From Stephanodiscus triporus (lineage: Eukaryota; Bacillariophyta; Thalassiosirophyceae; Thalassiosirales; Thalassiosiraceae), in contig JALLAZ010000689.1 of the NCBI GenBank assembly GCA_036939755.1, forward strand, positions 1 to 21,599: a DNA stretch of 21,599 nt, written 5' to 3'. This document shows, one piece after another, positions 1 through 8,875 of the stretch. Made by a program: the position numbers and the translations under genes. The notes below the pieces were generated by a model. It saw only the letters and a list, made by a program, of their open reading frames with translations. It was not told the DNA's origin and ran no database searches. Positions within the stretch are counted from its first letter, which is position 1; each line of letters starts with the position of its first letter.

Positions 1-330
1 CGCGTTCGACGGGAGGGAGCGATTCCTTGGTTCTTAGCTGCATGATTGGATTTTGAATAATCGAGGTTCCAGGGACTGCTTTCAAGGAAAGCAGTATGAG
101 CTGGCTCCGAAGTTAGCGCTGACGCTCTGTTTTTGTTTCAGTCTGCTTGACTTGGGTGGTAGGAGAATGCAGTTTTTATGTGATGATAAAGAGCAGACGA
201 CGACGATCGGGTCGGGGCGGGTCTCGACCTCGACGTCGAGTCCTCGTCCGTGTGCTCGCCGACGTGGAGTCTTGTCATTGGATGGGGAGAGGGGAAAGAT
301 TTTTGAGATTAAGGGAATAACGTGAGGTAG

Positions 331-350
331 TCTCTCTCTTTCTCTCTCTC
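331..350. repeat. CT-rich microsatellite
   Basis: A pyrimidine-only run of CT dinucleotides broken by one TTT. It is a simple-sequence repeat in the non-coding region upstream of Brr2. Confidence 0.8.
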
Positions 351-541
351 GAGTTTTTAATGTCGGTTTGGCGGTTTATGACCTCTAGAGTACTCTACTC
401 TATTTTATTTTATGTTGTGACAGGAGCAGACAACAACAGACATGTGCGAAGCAGTTGTGCATGACAATATTCTTCAGAAGGAGAACTCAAAATTTATCTG
501 ATGCGACATTGCCAAGAATCAAAATCCTGCGCTCCTCTATC

Positions 542-596
542 ACTCTCTCTACCATAGATAGATAGAGATAGTATCGTTAGTAGAGAGAGAGAGAGT
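542..596. repeat. CT/GA inverted repeat with GATA microsatellite loop
   Basis: The left arm ACTCTCTCTAC (542-552) is complementary to the GTAGAGAGAGAG run at 580-596. The loop contains a degenerate (GATA)n tract (555-571). It could form a hairpin in RNA or DNA, but simple-sequence composition alone could also produce it. Confidence 0.6.
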
Positions 597-646
597 ATTT
601 ATGTGTATGTAACGTGTACATGTTACTGCCCAAAGCGCAATAAATA

Positions 647-766
647 CCATAGCGCTATTGGCATCCCCGTAGCGCTATGGGAATCCCCATAGCGCTACGG
701 GGATTCCCTGGTTTGTACGGACTACCCATAGCGCTATGGGTAGTCCCCATAGCGCTATGGGGATGC
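647..766. repeat. Array of five AGCGCT-centred palindromes
   Basis: Five copies of a CCATAGCGCTATGG-like palindrome have AGCGCT centres at 651, 671, 691, 730 and 751, so spacings are about 20, 20, 39 and 21 bp. Positions 719-746 form a perfect 28-bp palindrome, and 745-762 reads CCCCATAGCGCTATGGGG, also perfect. Positions 681-706 form a near-perfect 26-bp palindrome with one mismatched pair. The first GC-rich unit (661-681) is in turn an imperfect inverted copy of the last (746-766), so the block could fold as nested cruciforms. Its function is unknown. Confidence 0.85.
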
Positions 767-1121
767 TTTTTTGTTGTTCTTCCCAGTCACGCAAGAAGTG
801 GCCCTCCTCGGCCCTCCTCGCCTAAAATTTAGGCAATCCCAACGCGTCCTCGGGCGATACGTGAACGAGGGCCACGACGTCGCGGGATGCACGCGCGAAT
901 CTGGATGGTCTCCGTCGACTGCAACCGACGGCGAAACTTCACGTTGTTGACCTGGCGACGACGACGCCGTCGTGGGTTGGGCCGCGGTGGCTTGGGGAAG
1001 GCCATGGACGACTACGTCGCGATCGCGGCGTCACGAACGAAGACGGCGGGGCGGCGGGGGGCGGGAGGAATGGCGATGACGGGGGCGGGAGGAATGGCGA
1101 TGACAGCGACGGGGGAGGCAA

Positions 1122-4100
1122 GAGGACGACGACGTGGGCGTGGCGGTGGTGTTCGACGATTCCGACGACGAGGACGGGGGGGGAGGAGGGGGGGAGTACG
1201 ATCGTCTTCGCGGGGGAGGGGGCGGAGATGATGACGATCGGTCCGACGTCGAGGAGGACGTGGTGGTTGACGTGGACACGTCGTCCGACGAGGGGGGAGA
1301 CGACGACAATGACGACGACGATGTCGGCGGCGGTCGTCGTCGTCGGGGAGGGGACGACATCGACGACGATGAGGAGAAGATGGTGCAGGGAACAGTCGTC
1401 CTCCCGTCCTCTCGTAAGTCGTCGTCGGCATCGACGGCGAGGACGCTATCGGTCCATGAGATCGACGCCCACTTCCTCCAACGACGCCTCGCGCCGACCA
1501 TCGACGACGCCGTGGAATGCGCGTCGATGGCCGACGCGGTCCTGGCCGTCCTCGACGTGCGCGGAGGCGGAGGCGAGGGGGGGGGAGGGGGTACGACCAC
1601 GACCACGCGCGAGTGCGAGAATCGCCTCCTCGTGCTTCTCGGGTTCGAGCGATTCGATCTCATCAAGCTCCTGCTCGCCAACCGCGCCCGCATATGGGGA
1701 TGCGTCTCGCTCAAGAGGGCGGCGTCGGACGTCGTTCGTGACGAAGTCGAACGCGCGCTGATGGAGGAGGAGACCGGGGAGGGCGCGCGGGCGTTGGAGG
1801 AGTTGCGCGAGCGTTCGACCGCCGAGAATTGGAGGAGGGGGGAGAGGACGAGGGCGGCGGAGGACACACTCCGCAGGAAGAGGGAGGGGGGGGGGGATCA
1901 CGACGGGGAGGGCGGCGCGGCCGAGGGCCAGAGCAAGATGTCGGCGGCCCTGGATTCCATCAAGGTGCGCAGCGCCGTCGGCGACGACCGTCCGGGCGGT
2001 CCCGACTACGATCCCGGTCAGGAAATTGCGGAACGTACCGCGCCCCACGAGCTCGATCTGACGTCCCTCGCCTTCCGCGACGGATCTCACACCATGACGA
2101 ACAAGAAGTGCGACCTCCCCGCAAAGTCGTGGCGGGCCATGAAGCCAGGATACGAGGAGGTGCACGTCCCCGCGGCTCGGTCCGTGGCGCCCCCCGACGA
2201 GAAGTTGGTCCCCGTCGCTGATTTGCCGAATTGGACTCACGACGCGTTCAGGGGCATGAAGACGCTGAATCGCGTTCAGTCGAAGATGGCCGAGGTCGCG
2301 TTGAGGACCAGCGAGAATGTCCTGCTCTGTGCCCCAACCGGCGCGGGGAAGACGAACGTTGCGATGTTGAGCATCTTGAACGTCTTGGGCCAGTATCGCA
2401 AGGATAGCGCGGACGACGCCGCCATGGAGAAGGACGAAGAGGAGAAAGCGAACAAGCACGAGGGCAACTTCGATCTTGGCGCCTTCAAGATCATTTACGT
2501 AGCCCCCATGAAGGCCTTGGTACAGGAGGTCGTGAAAAACTTCTCCAAGCGCCTTGCTCCATACGGCGTCAACGTAAGGGAATTATCAGGAGATTCAAGC
2601 CTATCAAGGCAGCAGATATCCGAAACACAGATGATCGTCACTACGCCCGAGAAATGGGACATCGTCACGCGCCAGGGGGAAGGACGTGCATACACCCAAC
2701 TGGTGCGTCTTGTTATTGTCGACGAAATCCACCTACTTCACGATGATCGCGGTCCGGTGTTGGAGAGCATCGTGGCGCGTGTCATACGTCAAGTCGAGAC
2801 TACCGCAGAACTGGTCCGTCTCGTGGGACTCTCGGCGACGCTCCCTAACTACGCCGACGTCGCGACCTTCTTACGAGTTAACCCGGAGAAGGGCATGTTC
2901 TTCTTCGACCATTCGTACCGCCCGGTGCCGTTGCAGATGCAATATCTGGGCATTACAGAACGCAACGCCTTCAAGCGCTTTCGGCTTCAGAACGAGATAT
3001 GTTACGAGAAGGCGTGCGGTCAACGAAAGAATGGGAATCAAATGTTGATATTTGTACACTCTCGCGCCGAGACCGGGAAGACCGCGAAGGCATTGAGGGA
3101 CATCGCCATGGAAAGGGATGAACTGTCGTTGTTTGTGCGCGAGGGGGGCGCCACGAAGGAGATATTACGAGAGGAAATGGCAACCGTCAAGAATGCTGAT
3201 TTGAAGGAGGTACTCTCATATGGATTTGCGATCCATCACGCCGGGATGGCTAGGGCGGATCGTGAATTAGTAGAGGATCTGTTTGCTGATGGACACATCG
3301 GAGTGTTGTGCTGCACGGCCACGTTGGCATGGGGTGTGAATTTGCCCGCGCATGCTGTAATTATCAAGGGGACACAGATTTATGACCCGACAAAGGGACG
3401 GTGGGCCGAACTGAGCCCATTGGATGTCATGCAGATGCTAGGCAGAGCTGGTAGGCCTCAATACGACACAGAGGGGGAGGGCATTATCATGACGGCGCAT
3501 TCGGAGCTGCAGTATTACCTCAGCCTCACTAACGTCCAATTGCCAGTCGAGAGTCAAATGATAAAGGCATTGCCTGATCATCTGAACGCTGAGGTTGTGC
3601 TAGGGACAATCCAGACCATCACCGAGGCGGTTGACTGGTTGAGCTACACATTCCTCTACGTGAGAATGCTCAAGAATCCGAATCTTTATGGTATCTCTGA
3701 CAAGGCTTTCAAGGACGACCGAACTCTTAAGTATCGTCGTATGGACCTGGCCCACACTGCCGCCTGTATGCTCGAACGCAGCCATTTGATACGGTACGAC
3801 AGACGGTCGGGTGCCATCCAAACGACACCTCTGGGGCGCATTGCGAGTCAGTATTATATTTCACACTCGTCAATGGCGCTCTACAGCCGCAACTTACGCC
3901 CGAATATGGCTGACATTGATCTACTCCGTCTATTCTCGATGAGCGGGGAATTCACGCACATCACGGTAAGGGAGGAGGAGAAGTTAGAATTGGCAAAGCT
4001 TGCCACGCGTGTTCCCATACCCGTGAAAGAAAGCCCTAATGAACCGTCGGCAAAGATCAACATTCTTCTTCAAGCCTATATTTCGCGCCTAAAGCTTGAC

Positions 4101-7100
4101 GGGTTTGCGCTGGTTTCCGACATGGCATTCATTCAACAGAGCGCTGCTCGTATTATGCGTGCCATATTCGAAATTTCTTTGCGTAGGGGTTGGTCGGGCC
4201 TTGCCAAGCTTACGCTATCATTTGCGAACATGGTCGCATACCGCATCTGGCGATCCCAATCCCCATTGCGTCAGTTTAAGAACGTTCCCGAAATTGTCGC
4301 GCGAAAGTTGGAACGTAAGAGTGACATCGAGTGGGCTCGTTACGCCGACTTAACCCCCTCTGACCTCGGTGAATTGGTCGGTGTCCCCAAGATGGGACGT
4401 ACTTTGCACAAGCTCGTTCACCAGTTTCCGAAACTCGAGTTGTCAGCGCACATACAGCCCATCACGCGATCCACATTGCGGGTAGAGCTCAGCCTTGTGC
4501 CCGACTTCGAATACGACATCAAGGTTCATGGATATGTCCAGCTCTTTCACATAATTGTAGAGGATGTCGACGGGGAGAACATCCTGCATCATGAAATGTT
4601 TTTGTTGAAGAATACAGGTGCCGATGACGAGCATACAGTAGTCTTTACTGTCAACATCATGGATCCTTTACCGCCTTCGTATTTCATACGGGTAATTTCG
4701 GATCGTTGGCTACATTCGGAGGCGGTGCTGCCGATTTCTTTCAACAAAATGATCCTGCCTGCTAAATTTTTCCCGCCAACGGAACTTTTGGACTTGCAGC
4801 CGCTGCCAACTTCTGTGTTGGGCGAGGGTGCATTGATCAAGCTTTACAGCTTTGCGGAGTTCAATCCCATCCAAACGCAAACTTTCCACCAACTGTTCAA
4901 GACAGACAAGAATTGTCTCATTTGTGCTCCTTCTGGATCGGGTAAATCGGCATGTGCCGAATTTGCAATTATGCGAATGCTCACCAATGATCCACACGGC
5001 AAGTGCGTCTACGTCGCCCCCAAAGAGGAAACGTCCCAGAATATATATTTGGATTGGAATAAACGATTTGGATCCATATTGAGGCCGGGCCAGGTTGCGC
5101 AGTTAATGGGAGAGGTCACTCTGGATCTCAAGCTGATCGCCGAAGCCAAAATCATCGTTTGCACCGCTAAACAGTGGGACGCTATCAGTCGGCGATGGAG
5201 GCAGCGGAAGGCAGTTCAGGCCGTCACCCTCTTCATTGTTGATGATATGCATTTCCTTGGTGGGGACGTAGGGCCTATCATGGAGGTGATCATTTCGCGC
5301 ATGCGTTTCATCAGTACCCAGAAGCAGCAGAGGGATGACGCACCACAATTACGCATGATTGGTCTCAGTGCCTCACTCGCCAACGCTCGCGAAGTCGGGG
5401 AGTGGATGGGTGTTTCCTCCAAAGGTCTGTTCAACTTTTCTCCCAAGGTACGGCCTATCCCCCTCGAGATCTACTTTCACTCCTTTGACCAAAGTAACTT
5501 TGCGAGTAGGCTCATGGCGATGGGGAAACCTGTTTACAATGCTGTGGTGAGGCACTCAGAGGGAAAACCATCAATTATTTTCGTCCCTAGTAGGAGGCAG
5601 GCGCAGCTTACTGCGATTGATCTCATGACATTTTACCAGAGCATCGAAGGTAAAACATTCTTGGGCAAGAATTCTAACGCTGAAGAAGTCTCCAAAATTG
5701 CAGAAAACCTCCGCGAACCTGCACTCCAACAGGTTGTCACCTCTGGCATTGGATTTCTTCACGACGGCATGGTTGAGAGTGATTGGGATAAAATCATGGG
5801 ACTCTACCAAAATGGTTCCATTACCGTGCTTGTTTGCCCGGTCGATATCTGCTGGAAGGTGAAGATTTTCTCGCATCTAGTTGTTGTAATGGGTACTGAA
5901 ACATTTGATGGGAGGGAACGGCGCTATGTTGACTACCCAATTGCTGACCTGCTACACATGATGGGAATGGCAAGCCGTCAGGGGATTGACACATGTGGGA
6001 AATGTGTCATCATGTGCCACACGCCGAAGAAGGAGCACCTGAAAAAACTGTTGTATGACCCCCTACCAATTGAGTCTCATATTGACCATTATCTACATGA
6101 TCATTTCAACTCAGAGATTGTAACCAAGACAATTAGTTGCATGCAAGATGCAGTGGACTATATCACATGGACACTGTTGTACAGACGTTTGTCGAAGAAC
6201 CCGAATTACTACAATTTACAAGGGACGTCAAATGTTCATCTCAGCGAACACATCAGTGAAATGGTCGAGACAGTCCTTGGAGATTTGGAAGCCAGCAAAT
6301 GCTGTCAATTGACAGATGATAATGAGGTATCTCCTCTCAACTTGGGAATGATCGCCGCTTACTACTATGTCCAGTACGAAACGATTGAGCTGATTGCTGC
6401 ATCTCTTACAGCCAAGACGAAAGTCCGCGGTATCCTTGAAATTCTCTCGCATGCGTCTGAGTTTGGCAATCTTCCCATTCGACAAGGCGAGGAGAAGGCT
6501 CTCAAGATTTTGGCAAGGAATCTCCCTCAGAAGCTGCCCGACTCTGCCCAGTTCCAAGATCCTCGGACCAAGGCGTTAGTGCTTCTTCACTGCCATTTCA
6601 GCCGAAAGGCATTATCGACTGACTTGCGTGCAGACCAGAAGCGTGTATTGTGTGACAGCATCAATCTCATCCGGGCAATCGTCGACGTCATAAGCAGCAA
6701 TGCTTGGTTGAAGCCTGCTCTTGCTGCAATGGAGCTCAGCCAAATGGTTGTCCAGGGCCTCTGGAACAAAGACAATGTCCTCATGCAAATCCCACACTTT
6801 ACAAAAGAAATAGTAGAGCGATGCGAGTCGTATCAAGGAGAAGAGCCCATTGAATCGGTGTTTGATATTCTGACTTTAGATGATGATGTCAGAAATGACT
6901 TATTACGTCTCCCCGACGAAAAAATGGCAGATGTAGCTGTATTTTGCAACAACTACCCTAACATTGAGGTTGAATTTGAGGTACACGACTCTGACAATAT
7001 CACAGCAGGTGACCCTGTTCAGATCTCGGTTAAGCTTGAAAGAGAAGTGGATGATGATGACGATGATGAGGAAATTGATGAAACTCAATTCGGGAAAGTG

Positions 7101-7379
7101 GCGGCCCCACTATTTCCTGAAGAAAAACAGGAAAGTTGGTGGATCGTTGTCGGCGATACCAAGACGAACTCACTGCTATCACTCAAGCGAGTCACTTTGC
7201 AAAAGACTCAAAAAGTTAAGTTGGAGTTCATGGCGCCAGAAGAGCCAGGAGATTACAACTTGACCTTATTTTGCATGAGTGATAGCTATTTAGGCTGTGA
7301 TCAGGAATACAGTGTGCCCATTAGTGTGGCGGTCGGGGAGAGTGACGATGACGAAACGAGTGGAGGCGAAAGCGATTAG
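1122..7379 (+). CDS. BRR2: Brr2 / U5 snRNP 200-kDa-type RNA helicase, 5' end incomplete
   Basis: This is the spliceosomal Ski2-like helicase that unwinds U4/U6 during activation. The frame is open with no introns to TAG at 7377-7379. Residues are counted from the GTG at 1134 (2081 aa). After an acidic Gly/Asp-rich stretch come the Brr2-specific IDAHFLQRRL and RECENRLLVLLGF motifs. Cassette 1 has APTGAGKT near residue 400, DEIH near 530 and GRAGRPQYD near 767, then a Sec63 unit. Cassette 2 has GSGKS near 1268 and DDMH near 1370, then a second Sec63 unit and an acidic tail. The second cassette is degenerate, as in known Brr2. The beginning matches the DDD-hGVAV-acidic stretch of plant Brr2, roughly 200 residues into the human protein. 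An in-frame stop at 1101, no ATG before 1380, and a possible acceptor AG near 1120-1124 suggest that an upstream exon supplies the N-terminus. Confidence 0.95.
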   Translation, partial: EDDDVGVAVVFDDSDDEDGGGGGGEYDRLRGGGGGDDDDRSDVEEDVVVDVDTSSDEGGDDDNDDDDVGGGRRRRGGDDIDDDEEKMVQGTVVLPSSRKSSSASTARTLSVHEIDAHFLQRRLAPTIDDAVECASMADAVLAVLDVRGGGGEGGGGGTTTTTRECENRLLVLLGFERFDLIKLLLANRARIWGCVSLKRAASDVVRDEVERALMEEETGEGARALEELRERSTAENWRRGERTRAAEDTLRRKREGGGDHDGEGGAAEGQSKMSAALDSIKVRSAVGDDRPGGPDYDPGQEIAERTAPHELDLTSLAFRDGSHTMTNKKCDLPAKSWRAMKPGYEEVHVPAARSVAPPDEKLVPVADLPNWTHDAFRGMKTLNRVQSKMAEVALRTSENVLLCAPTGAGKTNVAMLSILNVLGQYRKDSADDAAMEKDEEEKANKHEGNFDLGAFKIIYVAPMKALVQEVVKNFSKRLAPYGVNVRELSGDSSLSRQQISETQMIVTTPEKWDIVTRQGEGRAYTQLVRLVIVDEIHLLHDDRGPVLESIVARVIRQVETTAELVRLVGLSATLPNYADVATFLRVNPEKGMFFFDHSYRPVPLQMQYLGITERNAFKRFRLQNEICYEKACGQRKNGNQMLIFVHSRAETGKTAKALRDIAMERDELSLFVREGGATKEILREEMATVKNADLKEVLSYGFAIHHAGMARADRELVEDLFADGHIGVLCCTATLAWGVNLPAHAVIIKGTQIYDPTKGRWAELSPLDVMQMLGRAGRPQYDTEGEGIIMTAHSELQYYLSLTNVQLPVESQMIKALPDHLNAEVVLGTIQTITEAVDWLSYTFLYVRMLKNPNLYGISDKAFKDDRTLKYRRMDLAHTAACMLERSHLIRYDRRSGAIQTTPLGRIASQYYISHSSMALYSRNLRPNMADIDLLRLFSMSGEFTHITVREEEKLELAKLATRVPIPVKESPNEPSAKINILLQAYISRLKLDGFALVSDMAFIQQSAARIMRAIFEISLRRGWSGLAKLTLSFANMVAYRIWRSQSPLRQFKNVPEIVARKLERKSDIEWARYADLTPSDLGELVGVPKMGRTLHKLVHQFPKLELSAHIQPITRSTLRVELSLVPDFEYDIKVHGYVQLFHIIVEDVDGENILHHEMFLLKNTGADDEHTVVFTVNIMDPLPPSYFIRVISDRWLHSEAVLPISFNKMILPAKFFPPTELLDLQPLPTSVLGEGALIKLYSFAEFNPIQTQTFHQLFKTDKNCLICAPSGSGKSACAEFAIMRMLTNDPHGKCVYVAPKEETSQNIYLDWNKRFGSILRPGQVAQLMGEVTLDLKLIAEAKIIVCTAKQWDAISRRWRQRKAVQAVTLFIVDDMHFLGGDVGPIMEVIISRMRFISTQKQQRDDAPQLRMIGLSASLANAREVGEWMGVSSKGLFNFSPKVRPIPLEIYFHSFDQSNFASRLMAMGKPVYNAVVRHSEGKPSIIFVPSRRQAQLTAIDLMTFYQSIEGKTFLGKNSNAEEVSKIAENLREPALQQVVTSGIGFLHDGMVESDWDKIMGLYQNGSITVLVCPVDICWKVKIFSHLVVVMGTETFDGRERRYVDYPIADLLHMMGMASRQGIDTCGKCVIMCHTPKKEHLKKLLYDPLPIESHIDHYLHDHFNSEIVTKTISCMQDAVDYITWTLLYRRLSKNPNYYNLQGTSNVHLSEHISEMVETVLGDLEASKCCQLTDDNEVSPLNLGMIAAYYYVQYETIELIAASLTAKTKVRGILEILSHASEFGNLPIRQGEEKALKILARNLPQKLPDSAQFQDPRTKALVLLHCHFSRKALSTDLRADQKRVLCDSINLIRAIVDVISSNAWLKPALAAMELSQMVVQGLWNKDNVLMQIPHFTKEIVERCESYQGEEPIESVFDILTLDDDVRNDLLRLPDEKMADVAVFCNNYPNIEVEFEVHDSDNITAGDPVQISVKLEREVDDDDDDEEIDETQFGKVAAPLFPEEKQESWWIVVGDTKTNSLLSLKRVTLQKTQKVKLEFMAPEEPGDYNLTLFCMSDSYLGCDQEYSVPISVAVGESDDDETSGGESD

Positions 7380-7391
7380 AGCTTAGGAAAC

Positions 7392-7397
7392 AATAAA
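7392..7397 (+). promoter_or_regulatory. Possible polyadenylation signal of Brr2
   Basis: AATAAA lies 13 bases after the Brr2 stop codon. The motif is short and the distance is tight for a canonical signal, so this is only suggestive. Confidence 0.3.
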
Positions 7398-7517
7398 TTG
7401 ATTGTCTTATGTAGTACTTTACGTGATTTCCTAATCAAGAGTTTCCCGGCTGATGATCTACATTGGGTGTGGGCTATAACATCCAGTATTACTCTGCTCG
7501 GTCATTACCTCGCTCGT

Positions 7518-8867
7518 TTAGGCCTCCTTTGCCTTGCTCACATTTTGGTGGTGCTCTGTGGAACGCTTCTTGCCCTTATTGTTTGCCTCGCTCATTTTGG
7601 CGCGGTTCTCTGCGGAGTGTTTTATGCCCTTCTTCTCCTCACTCATGTGTGCTTCTTGCCCTTCCTCGCCTGGCTCATTTTGGTACGGGTCTCTGCGGAA
7701 CTCACTCTGCAGTATCCCTTTTTACCCTCTGCCACCCTCTCCTCATTTGTCATTGATCCTAAATCATTCCCATATCCCTTTTTACTTGCTGCCGCCCTCT
7801 CCTCATCTGTCATTGATCCAAAGCCATTCCCATATCCCTTTTTACTTGCTCCCGCCCTCTCCTAATTTGGCTGTCATAGATCTTAAGTCATTTCCATTCC
7901 CATATTCCTTTGGTTTTACTTGCTGTTGCCCTCTCCTCATATCTGTCATAGATCCTAAGCCATTCCCATATGCTGCTGCACTCTCCTCATCAGTCACCTC
8001 TGCAATGCCCTTGCTGTATCCTCTCATGCTAAGGTATGAATGCATGATCACGACAGTCAAATCTGCCGGAGATTGTAGAGAGGCATTCTTTCCTGCTTCC
8101 GTAATGTATTGGAAGATGGCCTCCTTCCATTTGGCAATATAATTGAACATGTGAGGATGCTCATCTCGTGTCATCGTGATCAATTTCCTCTCAGGATCAG
8201 ATTGACTCAAGTTACAGACAAAGTTAACCAGATCATTCGTAGATTGCTTGCGTTGTCGTTGAATCTCAGTGCAGCTGTGATTCTCCAAAATGAAATTGCT
8301 GGACAAGCCTTCAAGGAGGCCACCTTGCCAAACAACAATTCCACATTGCATCTTTACGACGTCATCATCAGAGGCGCCTTTGAAGACTTGAGCAACATGG
8401 GACACAAGTGAGTCGAAGGGAGAACTTGATAACTTCAGCACTGCACTCTAGTCTGCTGGCACAGTACTCAAGGGCTAGTTTGTGTGCCTTCTTGTATCGC
8501 TTGGGCAAGTATTTCCCAGGATTTTTCATGTGTACTATTAGAACATTGATACCTGTCTGTTTTGCCATAATATCATCAACAAGCTTGCACTTGAGAATAA
8601 TAATTTCTGCATCTTGCCATGAATCTTGCTGATCTGCCTTCAAATATTGACGGTAATGTCTGTTCCAATCAAAGTCAATGCCATTAACTTTCCATGGAGA
8701 TACAACTTGAGCATGTCAATGTAGTAATCAACAAACTGATCACCAGTCAACTCGAAGCCACCAGGAAGTGCATCATTGATGTAGCTGAATGGGATATTAT
8801 ACGTTTCATTTTCTGATTTGCCTGTATCTGGATCGAGATAGTGGTCAAAGTTGACATACATATTCAC
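7518..8867 (-). pseudogene. Decayed gene of unknown family with NUMOD3-like C-terminal repeats
   Basis: Coding-like sequence on the minus strand is spread over three frames. It starts near 8861 (ATG TAT GTC) with a segment containing DPDTGKSENETYNIPFSYIN and continues, after a one-base shift near 8690, through WKVNGIDFDWNRHYRQYLKA to about 8430. After a second shift it continues from 8441 (SSPFDSLVSHVAQVF) to 7842. The remainder is a 20-residue repeat array (GNGFGSMTDEERAAASKKGY type), then SAETRTKMSQARKGKK and HSAENRAKMSEANNKGKK. That last pattern resembles NUMOD3 repeats, known from homing-nuclease-associated proteins. There are at least four frame breaks and an in-frame TAG inside a repeat unit at 7862-7864. 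I do not recognise the N-terminal domain. The hydrophobic plus-strand frames here are its antisense shadows. Confidence 0.6.
7713..7968 (-). repeat. 60-bp tandem repeat, four units
   Basis: Units begin at 7713, 7773, 7833 and 7903. The first two are exactly 60 bp, the third about 70 bp and the fourth 66 bp, with a partial fifth from 7969. On the minus strand the 60-bp units translate without stops to 20-residue peptides ending KKGY. The longer units carry indels, and the third has a GAG-to-TAG change, so the array was once coding and has decayed. Confidence 0.85.
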
Positions 8868-8875
8868 ACCATGTC

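Larger units (their letters stand above)
1..1121. other. Unresolved region upstream of Brr2
   Basis: I see no convincing gene here. The region carries a CT/GA-rich microsatellite stretch, a palindrome array (647-766) and, next to Brr2, a GC-rich stretch with a two-copy 24-bp direct repeat (from 1061 and from 1085, each reading GCGGGAGGAATGGCGATGAC). Short open frames exist at 53-325 and 887-1231, but neither resembles the conserved N-terminus of Brr2 or any family I recognise. The 5' exon(s) and promoter of Brr2 may lie here or further upstream. Confidence 0.5.

Noticed and set aside
53..325. 90-residue frame with QYELAPKLAL, superficially like the QYEYKANSNLVL start of Brr2
   Set aside because: Similarity is limited to a few residues and nothing after it matches; treated as chance.
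647..766. CRISPR-like array
   Set aside because: Units are palindromes with no unique spacers, and the window is eukaryotic.
887..1231. 114-residue plus-strand frame possibly encoding the Brr2 N-terminus
   Set aside because: It is Arg/Gly-rich, in a different frame from Brr2 and without any Brr2 N-terminal motif.
1031..1867. 278-residue minus-strand frame rich in Ser, Pro and Arg
   Set aside because: It is antisense to the Asp/Gly-rich N-terminal part of Brr2; the composition is the mirror of GAC/GGG repeats and has no domain.
7534..8142. 202-residue hydrophobic plus-strand frame with repeats, membrane-protein-like
   Set aside because: It is the antisense of the Lys/Glu-rich repeat arrays on the minus strand, whose translation matches a recognisable repeat pattern.
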